A stretch of DNA of 64,000 nucleotides from Ahaetulla prasina. Taxonomy: Eukaryota; Chordata; Lepidosauria; Squamata; Colubridae. The notes beneath the pieces were generated by a model, which was given only the letters and a program-made list of their open reading frames with translations, ran no database searches and had not been told where the DNA came from. The DNA is taken from assembly GCF_028640845.1 (NCBI RefSeq), contig NC_080546.1:74775551-74839550 (forward strand). Direction: 5' to 3'. Positions 31,524 through 41,932 of the stretch are shown one piece after another; position 1 is the first letter of the stretch; the number at the start of each line of letters is the position of its first letter. The position numbers and the translations under genes are program-made.

Positions 31524-33953
31524 AGTGTCTAAAGATTTCTTTTTTTTTTTTTTTATAAAAAAAGTTTTATTTTTACAATCTTATCAAATAATTCATCCAA
31601 TGTACAGTTATATACAATTAGTCGGGCCTGCCCAGTCACCACCCCCCTTTTTAACCTTCTTCCCTCTTCTACCTTCTTTTACTTTCCAAACCTTCCTCTC
31701 CTTCTCTTATCTACCTCCTCTCCTCCCTCCACCCTACACTCTTCTCCCTCTTCTACCCCTCTTCCTTCCTCTTCTCCTCTTTCCTACCTCCTACTCTCTC
31801 TTTTTTCCCTCCCCACCATTCTAAAATGGCAACTGGTCAGACCCGACCCTACATTAATTATATTTATACATCTTCAATAATCCCTGTACATTAACCATCA
31901 CTCCATCACTAACCTCAACCCCTCAATTCCCTTCCCCTTTACCCCCCACCCCCCACCCCGACTTCCCAGAACAAAATGCAGGGTATCAAAACTAACAATC
32001 ATAATCTAAAATCCTAAATTATAATCTCTAGTCTCTCCACGCTTATTCACACTCTCAATTCCCCTCTCCTTCAAAAATATATCTAATACAAATTATTTCC
32101 TAAATTTACTCATATGCTATTTGACAAGATAATAGTTTAATTGCCATTATCGGCCAAAGGAAACTTTTGGAACACTAGCCGCAAATCACATTTTGCTTTA
32201 GGCCTTGCTCCTCCCACTGTTTCCGTTGTAGTAGTTGCCAGTTGTTGTTGTGCCTTCATCTCTTGTTCCTTGCGTTTAGCAGCAGCTCTTGTCAGCCTTT
32301 GTTCTTTTGAATCTGGACCCGTCATAGGTATTTCCAACACTTGTAATAAATCTTCTTCCATCGCAATCTGTTCTTGAACCTGCTTCACTTCTCTTTCCTT
32401 CACTTCAGTCTCCTTTCTTCTAGCATCCAGTGGAGAAAGACTTCCAACTTTTAATGCCTCAACATAAAATTCTCTCGCTTTTCCAACTGTATTGAGACGA
32501 TGTACTTTCCCTGCATAATATACTATTATACCAGTTGGAATATCCCATCTATATTCAATCTGACGTTTTTAAGTTCATTCACCAGGAAGGCAAATTCCTT
32601 CTAGCCCTTAACATTTTGGTGGAATTTCCTTTAATATTAAAATATCCTGACCAGCAATCTGAATCTTCTCCCCTTATATGAGGCTTGCAAAATCTGATTT
32701 CTCACTGTTCTATTTGTAAAATAAATAACAACATCCCTTGGCAACTTTTTGCCTTGCTATCCAAGAATTCACGATATATTTTATCAATTTGATAAGCCAC
32801 ATCTGCTGGACGAGCTGCTAATATCTCAGCAAATACTTCAGAAAAATTTCCTTAAATCCTCTTCTTTATTCTCTTTCAGACCACGAATTCTTAGAGCAAA
32901 TTCCATATTTCTATATTGTATCAAAACTATTTCATCATCTGTTTTTTCCATTTTACTTTGAAATTCAGCCATTTTATTTTCTAATTTTGAATTATGTTGC
33001 TTAATTTCTTCAACCTCCTCTTCCAATAAAATCACATTAGTTGCCAAACTTTGTACTGCAATTACAAATCCTTCCTTAACTTCTTTATTTCCCACTTGAA
33101 TTTCTGATATCTGCTCTTTCATTTCAGACATCTCATCAGTTATTACTTTAAATTTTTCTTGCATAAAGTCTTTTAAATTCTCTTGTACCACCTCTAAGTT
33201 CAATGTTCTAGTCTCCACTGTATGAGCTGGAGAGGCACCAGCTGATGAAATTCCAGAGCCCTTTGTTACAGTAGATTTTAATTGTTTGGCTGCCATCTTC
33301 TATAAAATTATTTATTTATTTCCAACTTAATATTCAGTTTAAATCTTCTTAACCTCTGAGAAACAGTCTTTTAAAGCTTTTTAAAGCAATATTTAAAAGA
33401 AAATCTCTCCTAGATTCTAGGCAGCAAAGAGTTAAAGAGTTAAAGCAGCAAGTAACATGCAAATTACCAACTGCAGACAAACGCTGAAAGTATCACTTTC
33501 GCTTTCCACTCGTTAACTTGTTAACAATTCGCCTCCATTTTCTTGCTGTTTTCAAACTTGTTACAAAGTATCGGGGAATCGGCTTGGCTACTTGCATAAA
33601 GTTCTCCCACTTTCGTTCTGTCCGGTATAATCCTTTATTGTCCAAAATAAATCTCGGCGTTTGGTCGTGGTGATTGGTTCCGCCCAAGCAGAAGAATCCT
33701 CGGATCTGGAGCTCTTCGGGTTGCTGGAGGGAACTTAACCCTTCAAACCCCTTTTTTCTCAGGGGCTTTAGGGAAATTCAACCTCTGCCCTCAGCTCACC
33801 CCCTCCTCTTCTCCCGAAGAGAGGGTTTTTCGAACCGCTGGACAGCAGATTTAAGCTGTCCTAGCGATTCCACAAAATCCAGAGGTTGGTGATCGTAAAG
33901 ATCACCGCCATCACCTACGGTGCCAAACCGGAAGTCAGTGTCTAAAGATTTCT
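31524..33953 (-). mobile_element. L1-like element with ORF1 but no ORF2, 17-bp target duplication
   Basis: The 17-bp repeat AGTGTCTAAAGATTTCT lies at 31524-31540 and 33937-33953 and bounds a 2396-bp insert. The plus strand begins with a T14 run, so the element is on the minus strand with its A-tail at low coordinates. From its 5' end: ~640 bp leader starting ACTTCCGGTTTGG, a decayed ORF1 (33296-32137), a purine-rich 3' UTR and the A-tail. No endonuclease or RT sequence is present between ORF1 and the tail. Both ends are intact, so the lack of ORF2 is not due to 5' truncation. Confidence 0.85.
32137..33296 (-). pseudogene. L1 ORF1-like protein, frameshifted
   Basis: The start MAAKQLKSTVTKGSG leads into a long heptad-rich coiled coil (roughly residues 30-135, with KDFMQEKFKVITDEMSEMKE) and then a segment with FALRIRGLKENKEEDL that opens the RRM-like domain. 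The frame breaks at about 32838 and again further on; RRM and C-terminal-domain phrases can be read in other frames to about 32420. A last open stretch (32403-32137) is Lys/Glu/Gln-rich and ends at a stop. L1 ORF1p is an RNA-binding trimer needed for retrotransposition. This copy is inactive. Confidence 0.8.
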
Positions 33954-34288
33954 GTATGAGCCAGGACACAATCCATGAGTAATACAATTCTAACAGGCAA
34001 AAGCTCGGTAATCATTTCAGTTTCGTAGGGCATACATTCAAGTATGCCTGTGTGGGATTGCTGTTAAGTAGGCAATCCTAAAAATATAAAGAAATAAATT
34101 GCAGCATAAATGACCTGATAATTAACTTCAGCTCTTCACTATATTATTGCTGCATTAATACCGACCTTAAAAAGGAAGAGGAGCCATACCAGGACAGATC
34201 TGTCTGGTCAAGTATTCTTTTCCCCAGTGGCCAGCCAGGAAGGCACGCAAGTGAGATGGGTGCAATTTGCTTACTTAGTCTTCTATGC
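33954..34288. other. PLRG1 intron DNA, no gene
   Basis: Unassigned AT-rich DNA between the L1-like element and a MITE. I searched it on both strands for WD40 exon sequence (GH...WD spacing) and found none. Confidence 0.5.
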
Positions 34289-34530
34289 CAGTGATGGCTA
34301 ACCTTTTTGCCGTCGCATGCCAAAAGCGGGGGGAGCGTAGGGGGGCACACGCGTGTCCACACCCATAATTCAATGTGCCCCACCCCCATACATGCATGCA
34401 TGACCCCCCACTTTTGGCATGCAATGGTGGGCCTAGTAGACCCATTTTTCATTCACCCCAGGCTCCAGAGGTTTTCTAGAAGCCTGGGGAGGGCAAAAAT
34501 GGTCTTCCCCATCCCAACGGAGGCCCTCCG
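34289..34530. mobile_element. hAT-like MITE (family D), left part only
   Basis: Starts CAGTGATGGCTAACCTTTTT; the GC-rich interior has GCATGCATGACCCCCC. The right terminal repeat is missing where CR1 coding sequence begins. Complete relatives lie at 50922-51171 and 57657-58180. Confidence 0.65.
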
Positions 34531-35890
34531 GAGATGGGAAACAGCCTGGAGCACAGGGGAGCTGCCAGAGGACTGGAAAAGAGCTGATGTAGTTCCCATC
34601 TTCAAAAAAGGAAAAAAAAACAGATCCAGGAAACTACAGACCTATCAGTCTGACCTTAATACCGGGGAAGATTCTGGAAAAGATAATCAAGCAACGAATC
34701 ACCGAACACCTAGAAGCAAACAAAGAAATAACCAAAAGCCAACATGGGTTTGTCAAAAACAGATCATGCCAGACTAATCTTATCGCATTCTTTGACAAAA
34801 TGACAAAATTAGTAGACCAGAGGAATGCTGTCGATATAATTTACTTGGACTTCAGTAAAGCATTTGATAAAGTAGACCATAACCTACTACTAGATAAAGT
34901 AGAAAAATGTGGGTTAGACAGCACCACCACCAGATGGATTCGTAACTGGCTGACCAACCGCACTCAACGTGTAGTCCTCAACGGAACTACATCCACATGG
35001 AGGGAAGTATGCAGTGGAGTACCCCAAGGCTCTGTTTTAGGCCCAGTACTCTTCAACATCTTCAACAATGACTTGGACGAGGGGATAGATGGGGAACTCA
35101 TCAAATTTGCAGATGACACCAAGCTGGCAGGAATAGCCAACACTCCAGAAGATAGGCTCAAGTTACAGAAAGATCTTGACAGACTTGAACATTGGGCGCT
35201 ATCTAACAAAATGAAATTCAACAGTGAAAAAAGTAAGGTTCTACATTTAGGCCAAAAAAACAAAATGCACCAGTACCGTATATGTGGTACCTTGCTCAAT
35301 AGTAGTACCTGTGAGAGGGATCTTGGAGTCCTAGTGGATAACCATTTAGATATGAGCCAGCAGTGTGCAGCAGCTGTTAAAAAAGCCAACACAGTTCTGG
35401 GCTGCATAAACAGGGATAGAATCAAGATCACGTGAAGTGTTAGTACCACTTTATAATGCCTTGGTAAGGCCACACTTGGAATATTGCATCCAGTTTTGGT
35501 CGCCACGATGTAAAAAAGATGTTGAGACTCTAGAAAGAGTGCAGAGAAGAGCAACAAAGATGATTAGGGACTGGAGGATAAAATGTATAAAGAACGGTTG
35601 CAGGAACTGGGTATGTCTAGTTTAACAAAAAGATGGACTAGGGGAGACATGATAGCTGTGTTCCAATATCTCAGGGGCTGCCACAGAGAAGAGGGAGTCG
35701 GGCTGTTCTCCAAAGCACCTGAGGGTAGAACAAGAAGCAATGGGTGGAAACTGATCAAAGAAAGAAGCAACTTAGAACTAAGGAGAAATTTCCTGACAGT
35801 TAGAACAATTAATAAGTGGAACGACTTGCCTTCAGAAGTTGTGAATGCTCCAACACTGGAAATTTTAAGAAAATGTTGGATAACCATTTA
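34531..35890 (+). pseudogene. CR1 LINE reverse transcriptase fragment, copy 1
   Basis: Encodes GELPEDWKRADVVPIFKKG, then in another frame the RT core with [37 protein letters not shown] and FADDTKLAG (the catalytic Asp pair), then the C-terminal part with [18 protein letters not shown] and LPSEVVNAPTLEILRK. At least three frame breaks occur (near 34620, 35410 and 35600). CR1 is the chicken repeat 1 clade of non-LTR retrotransposons, abundant in reptiles. Endonuclease is missing. The copy is followed directly by a second one in the same orientation. Confidence 0.9.
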
Positions 35891-37078
35891 GATATGAGCC
35901 AGCAGTGTGCAGCAGCTGTTAAAAAGCCAACATGGGTTTGTCAAAAACAGATCATGCCAGACTAATCTTATCGCATTCTTTGACAAAATGACAAAATTAG
36001 TAGACCAGAGGAATGCTGTCGATATAATTTACTTGGACTTCAGTAAAGATTTGATAAAGTAGACCATAAAGTAGACCATAAAGTAGACCATTTGATAAAG
36101 TAGACCATAACCTACTACTAGATAAAGTAGAAAAATGTGGGTTAGACAGCACCACCACCAGATGGATTCGTAACTGGCTGACCAACCGCACTCAACGTGT
36201 AGTCCTCAACGGAACTACATCCACATGGAGGGAAGTATGCAGTGGAGTACCCCAAGGCTCTGTTTTAGGCCCAGTACTCTTCAACATCTTCATCAATGAC
36301 TTGGACGAGGGGATAGATGGGGAACTCATCAAATTTGCAGATGAGACCAAGCTGGCAGGAATAGCCAACACTCCAGAAGATAGGCTCAAGTTACAGAAAG
36401 ATCTTGACAGACTTGAACATTGGGCGCTATCTAACAAAATGAAATTCAACAGTGAAAAAGTAAGGTTCTACATTTAGGCCAAAAAAACAAAATGCACCAG
36501 TACCGTATATGCGGTACGTTGCTGAATAATATTACCTGTGAGAGGGATATTGGAGTCCTAGTGGATAACCATTTAGATATGAGCCAGCAGAGTGCAGCAG
36601 CTGTTAAAAAGCCAACACAGTTCTGGGCTGCATAAACAGAGGATAGAATCAAGATCACGTGAAGTGTTAGTACCACTTTATAATGCCTTGGTAAGGCCAC
36701 ACTTGGAATATTGCATCCAGTTTTGGTGCCACGATGTAAAAAGATGTTGAGACTCTAGAAAGAGTGCAGAGAAGAGCAACAAAGATGATTAGGGACTGGA
36801 GGATAAAACATATGAAGAACGGTTGCAGGAACTGGGTATGTCTAGTTTAACAAAAAGAAGGACTAGGGAGACATGATAGCTGTGTTCCAATATCTCAGGG
36901 GCTGCCACAAAGAAGAGGGAGTCGGGCTGTTCTCCAAAGCACCTGAGGGTAGAACAAGAAGCAATGGGTGGAAACTGATCAAAGAAAGAAGCAACTTAGA
37001 ACTAAGGAGAAATTTCCTGACAGTTAGAACAATTAATAAGTGGAACGACTTGCCTTCAGAAGTTGTAAATGCTCCCAC
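35891..37078 (+). pseudogene. CR1 LINE fragment, copy 2 (partial tandem duplicate)
   Basis: Repeats copy 1 from the RT region (AGCCAACATGGGTTTGTC) to LPSEVVNA with high identity. It differs mainly by one-base deletions in homopolymers and by a local stutter of GTAGACCATAA at 36055-36112. The sequence linking the copies (about 35876-35924) reuses a segment of copy 1 near 35340-35390. It stops abruptly at ~37078, where gypsy gag sequence begins with no target duplication. The odd structure suggests either complex rearrangement or poor assembly. Confidence 0.85.
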
Positions 37079-37900
37079 TCCTCCTCCTCGCCGCAAGTGC
37101 CCGATAACCGTGCGGATAAGTTTTCTGGGCAGCCTGAGATGTTCCCGACCTTCTTGGGACAGTGCCAGCTCTACATGGCTATGAGGCCAGAGGATTTCCC
37201 AGGCGACCGGGCTAAGGTGGCCTTCGTGATTAACCTTCTTTCCGGCTCGGCTGCTCGATGGGCCACGCCCTCTTGCTCCAGGACAGCCCCTGCTGGCGGA
37301 CCAACAGCGTTTTGGCAGCACCTCGCACCATGTATGAGGACCCGTTCAATGCTGACGGCAACCAGGCGCCTTAAGGAACTCAGTCAAGGGAAACGCCCCT
37401 GCAGGAGTACATCGCGAATTTGCGTCTTTTGTGCCAGGACTCTGACTGGAATGATGCAGCGCTGGTGGGGCGTTCAGGAGGGACTCTCAGAGGAATTGCA
37501 AGACGAGCTGGCCCGCGTGGGCGCCGCGGACCTCGACAACTTGGTGCCTTTGTCTCCGCCTCGATGCCCGTCTGCAACGGCGACCGTCCCGTCGCACCCC
37601 GGGACCCTCCGTCGACATCTGCACCCCACTTCCTGCACCACCAGCACCCAGGGTCGCCCCACGTTTTGTAACCGCTGCGGAAGAGCCCATGGAGTTGGGA
37701 GCGGCCAGACCTCGCCTAACAGCCCAGGAGCGGAACCGGGCGCCAAGGGGATTGTGCCTGTACTGTGGGGAGCCCGCCACGCCGCTTCTTGCCCCAGAAA
37801 GCGGGGCACGACGCCGGTCCCGAATCACAGCGTGACCAATCGGAAGCGGGCAGGCCCGACCTCGGGAAACCCTAGGTCGGGCACGTACTAAGCCCCACTG
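37079..37900 (+). pseudogene. Gypsy gag fragment with zinc-knuckle region
   Basis: Opens in frame with FSGQPEMFPTFLGQCQLYMA and FPGDRAKVAFVINLLSGSAA, the Sushi/Ty3-type capsid core. A cysteine-rich stretch (CLYCGEP-like, then His and Cys) near 37752-37800 is the nucleocapsid zinc knuckle. The reading passes through several frames. The N-terminal start is absent. Confidence 0.85.
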
Positions 37901-40900
37901 GACGCGTTGCGGAAGTAGACTCTGGGCCCCTCGGCATCTGATTCTGGACACACGGATATGGTTGGGGAACCAGTCGGACGGGCTCCAGGCGCATGCGCTG
38001 GTGGACTCAGGGCCACAACAAACTTTATGGACCAGGCCTTTGTGACCCAGTTTGCGGTCCCGTGGTTCCGTGGACCCTCCGATGCGGGTAGAGACAATTG
38101 ATGGGCGAGAACTGGTGTCCGGCCCCATTAAATTGCCACCCAGCCTTTGCGCCTGGCTATTGGGGACCATGAGGAGGCGATCCAGTTTTATGTCACGGCG
38201 GACCTTCATTTTCCTTGGTCCTTGGGTTGGCCTGGCTTCGGACCCACGATCCTCAGGTGGCCTGGTCGCGAACACCATCTCTTTCCCGAGTCTGCAGTGC
38301 GTCGATCACATCCGCCACACCTGTGCCGCCAGAACGTCCCACCGCTGCCATCACCTTGCCTCCTGAGCTGACGGACTTCGCCCGGCGTGTTCAGCGAGAA
38401 GGAGGCGGACCGACTACCCCCGCATCGGCCCCACGATTGCCCGTGGACCTTCTGCCCAACGCACCACTGCCTGTGGGGCGCCTGTATTCCATGTCGGAGC
38501 CCGAGTTGGCCGCCTCAGGGACTTCCTGGACAAAAACCTGGCCCGAGGGTTCATCCGCCTTCAAAGTCCCTCTCTCGGCCCCGGTCCTCTTTGTGAAGAA
38601 GAAGACAGGGACTTGCGCCTATGCTGTGATTACCGCCGGCTAAACGCCATTACGGTGCGGAATCGCTACCCCCGCCGCTCATCCGGAGCTACTGGAAAGG
38701 TTGCGGAGGCCACGATCTTCACCAAGCTCGATCTCCGGGGCCTACAACCTGGTGCGGATACGAGAAGGAGGCGAATGGAAGACGGCATTCGGCACCGATA
38801 CGGACACTACGAATACACTGTCATGCCATTTGGGTTGACCAATGCTCCCGCCGTTTTCAGCACTTCATGAGCAGCGTGTTCGAGACATGTTGGATCGGTT
38901 CGTGGTTATCTACCTGGCGACATCCTGATTTACTCCCGGTCCAGGAAAGCCACCTTCGACACGCCAGTCTGGTTCTGCAACGCTATGGAGCAACAACTCA
39001 ATGCGGCTGAGAAATGCGTCTTCTTCCGGACTTCCATAGAATTCCTCGGGCATATCATCTCGCCCGAGGGCATAGCCATGGACCCATGTAAAGTAGAAGC
39101 TTTGTGTAGCTGGGAAGCCCTCGTCGGGTGAAGGATGTTCAGCGCCTGCTGGGCTTCGCCAACTACTACCGGACCTTCATCCGGGCTTCGCCACACTGAC
39201 AGCTCCACTTACCCAGCTCCTCAGGAAGAAGGTTGCATTCGGTGGGGTCCCCGCAGCAAGAAGCATTCACAGCCCTCAAGAAAGCCTTCGTCACGGAACC
39301 CGTCCTGAGGCATCCCGACCGCTCCGGCCTTTTGTGGTGGAAACGGACGCGTCAATGTGGCTCTGGGAGCGGTGCTGCTACAGGCTCCGGCGAATGGTGG
39401 CACACTTTTCCCTGCGCTTACTACTCCGGAAACTCAACCCTTCCGAGCGCAACTACACTATCTGGGAAAAGAGTTGCTGGCTATCAAGGCTGCATTCGAG
39501 GCTTGGCGACACCATCTGGAGGGCCCGACATCAGGTGGAGGTCGAGCGGACCATCGGAATCTCGAGCACCTCACCACAGCTCGGAAGTTGAACCAGCGGC
39601 AGATCCGGTGGTCGTTGTTTTGCCGGTTCAACTTCCGCGTGACCTACATTCCCAGCGGTCACAACCGGAGGGCGGATGCCCTGTCCCGCAAGCCAGAGTA
39701 CCTCTGCGCCAAGGACCCCTTCCTCCACGGACAGTGCTGCGGCAGAAGCCTTGGCCGCAGCACGGGAGCCAGTGGACTTGCGGGCCCAGGTGCGAGGCGC
39801 AGCGCCAGGACGCCTGGTCGCAGCAAAGGAGGCGGAGGTGGGCCCCACGTCTCCTTGGACCTTGGAGGAGGACTTACTCAAGTTTGGGCGATTATATGTG
39901 CCCACAGGACCACTCCGAGCCCTCGTCATGACCCAGTGCCACGACAACCCTGCAGCAGGACATTTTGGGTTCTTCAAGACCCTCCACCTGGTGACACGGA
40001 CCTTTTGGTGGCCCAGTGCGGCATGATATACATGCCTACGTGACATCCTGCGTACCGTGCCGGCAAGCCAAGACCGCCACGGGGCCCCTCCGGGCTCCTC
40101 CAGCCCTTGCCGACACCCGACAGACCCTGGGGCGATCTCTATGGATTTCCTGACAGACCTGCCGCCGTCCTCTGGGTTCACCACGGTGCTGGTGGTGGTG
40201 GACATGCTCACCAAGATGGCACACTTCATCCCATGCCGCGGACTGCCCACAGCCGCAAAACGCCCGTCTCTTTCTGCAGCACATCTTCCGCCTCCATGGT
40301 CTACCGGACAGGGTGGTTTCGGACCGCGGAGTTCAGTTCACAGCCCGCTTCTGGAAGAGCCTGATGGCGCGTTGGAGGTGCAGGTATGTCTGTCGTCATC
40401 GCACCATCCGGAGACCGACGGGGTACAGAGAAGGTCATCGGTATACTGGAACAGTATCTCCGTTGCTTCATCAACCAGCAACAGGACAACTGGGCCGACT
40501 ACCTGTCCCTGGCGGAGTTTGCTTTTAACAACTCTCAGCACACCTCTACTCAGATGACCCGTTCTTTGCCAATGTGGGGTACCATCCGCGGCTCTTCCTC
40601 TGGCACCACCGGACTCTCCTGTTCCCGAACGCAGACCTTCCTGACGGAATTGCATGCGGTCCAACAGTTGGTACGTCAGCAGCTGAATCGGGCAAAGGAG
40701 GATTACAACGGTCCGCCGACCGCTCCCGACGGGCAACGCCCCGCTGGCAGTTGGAGACCGGTGTGGCTCTCCACCAAACACCTCCCGTCCGACCGCCCGG
40801 TAAAGAAGTTGGACCACCGATTCATCGGCCCGTTCCCTGTCGAGGCAGTCATCAACCCGGTAGCCTACCGACTGACCCTGCCACGATCCATGCGGATCCA

Positions 40901-41200
40901 CCCGTTTTCACGGTCCCTTCTGGTTCCTGAGGCCACACCGAGTCCCCTTCGTGCCCAACAGCACCCGTCACTGTCGCCGAGGACGGATCGGAGGAATCTG
41001 AAGTCCACAGCGTCGAGACTCCGCTGGCTGAAGGGTCGTTTCCAATATTTGATCGCGTGGAAGGGATACGGGACTGATTTCTCCTGGGTAGATGCCTCCG
41101 GCGTTCATGCCCCTGACCTGGTGCAGGCCTTCCATGAGCAGAACCCAGCCCGACCGCATCCCGATCGTCAGCCCGGGGAAGGGCCCTGCGGTGAGGATAG
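37901..41200 (+). pseudogene. Gypsy pol: protease, RT, RNase H, integrase, chromodomain
   Basis: A LVDSGP protease-type triad lies near 37997-38015. RT is visible from about 38600 (LCCDYRRLNAIT, GHYEYTVMPFGLTNAPAVF); the YxDD box region near 38910 is broken by a one-base loss. RNase H with VETDAS and DHRNLEHL lies at 39330-39680. The integrase His/Cys region is near 39920-40060, its core at 40130-40480. A chromodomain (RFQYLIAWKGYGTDFSWVDA) is near 41030-41130 and would target integration to modified histones. More than ten frame shifts separate these parts. Confidence 0.88.
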
Positions 41201-41766
41201 TGTTGTGACCCAGGTTCCTGGACCCAGACTCCTGGACTCGGATGATTCAGAAAGTGAGGAGAAGACCTGGCCAGCCCTGCTTCTCTTGAGCCCTTTCCTC
41301 CCTGGCACCCACTCAAAGGGATGGGGAGGGCCGGCACAGCCTGATTCCATGGAGCCTCCTTCTGATTTGGCAACGCCCAAGAACAGTTTTGGAGCGATGC
41401 AAGGTCACGAGCTAATCGCCGCGCAGCAGCGGAAGAGTTGGGACAAAGCCAAGTCATAATTGTCATGCAGTGACATCTGCAGAGACTATAAATAGGAGGC
41501 GGGACTTCCTGGTTTTTTGTCTTGGACAAAGTAATGAGTTGGCGCGAGCTAATGAATTGGCGCGAGCTAACTATTTCAATGGAGGAAAGAATATATTCGT
41601 GAGTAATTCTGGCCTTATCTATAATTTCCTCGTTATCTCCAGAAACTTGGCAGGCCCGTGGGTAGACGTGGCCAGGACATGTATCTATGTAAATAAAAGG
41701 GAAAAAAAAAAGGAAGGCCTCTGACGGACTCTTTGCTGGGAGTATTGGGGGAAGGGAAACAGAACA
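41201..41766 (+). repeat. Gypsy 3' LTR
   Basis: Starts TGTTGTGACCCAGG right after the pol stop region and ends in AACA (41761 or 41766). It holds TATAAATAG at 41487-41495 and AATAAA at 41692-41697, in the proper U3-R order. A short direct repeat of GTTGGCGCGAGCTAA-type units lies at 41532-41568. Its first 14 bases match the end of the solo LTR at 60157-60772. Confidence 0.75.
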
Positions 41767-41767
41767 G

Positions 41768-41835
41768 TCTTGGCGACGTTTCGACGAAGTCTCATTCGTC
41801 ATCTTCAGGCTTCAGCTTCGTGCTTCTGGGAGCAA
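41768..41835. repeat. Half copy of the GACGTTTCG foldback element
   Basis: CTTGGCGACGTTTCGACGAA and ATCTTCAGGCTTCAGCTTCG match one arm of the palindrome at 49339-49513. It begins directly at the LTR edge. Confidence 0.65.
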
Positions 41836-41849
41836 TGTGACACTTCCTA

Positions 41850-41932
41850 TATATATATAGGAAGAAGAAAAGAAAAACAATAGGACAGGAACGGTAGGCA
41901 CGTTTGTGCCCTTATGCACGCCCCTTATGGTC
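41850..41932 (-). repeat. CR1/L3-like LINE 3' tail
   Basis: TATATATATAG then ACAATAGGACAGGAACGGTA and TTATGCACGCCCCTTATGG, the reverse of the 3' UTR at 55870-55960. It abuts the broken Tc1 transposase. Confidence 0.75.

Larger units (their letters stand above)
37079..41766 (+). mobile_element. Ty3/gypsy chromovirus-type retrotransposon, 5'-truncated
   Basis: Order from left: partial gag, zinc-knuckle region, protease, reverse transcriptase, RNase H, integrase, chromodomain, then one 3' LTR. The 5' LTR, primer binding site and start of gag are missing; the left edge fuses to CR1. Gag sequence and the C-terminal chromodomain resemble vertebrate Sushi-type elements, the group from which mammalian PEG10 and RTL genes arose. 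No envelope gene. Many frameshifts make it inactive as shown. GC content jumps well above the surroundings. Confidence 0.88.

Noticed and set aside
34964..35557. 197-codon minus-strand open frame
   Set aside because: Exact antisense of the CR1 RT core; the plus strand holds the RT motifs.
37487..38278. 263-codon minus-strand open frame, and similar ones at 39531-40250 and 40852-41802
   Set aside because: Antisense shadows of GC-rich gypsy gag/pol; no domain.
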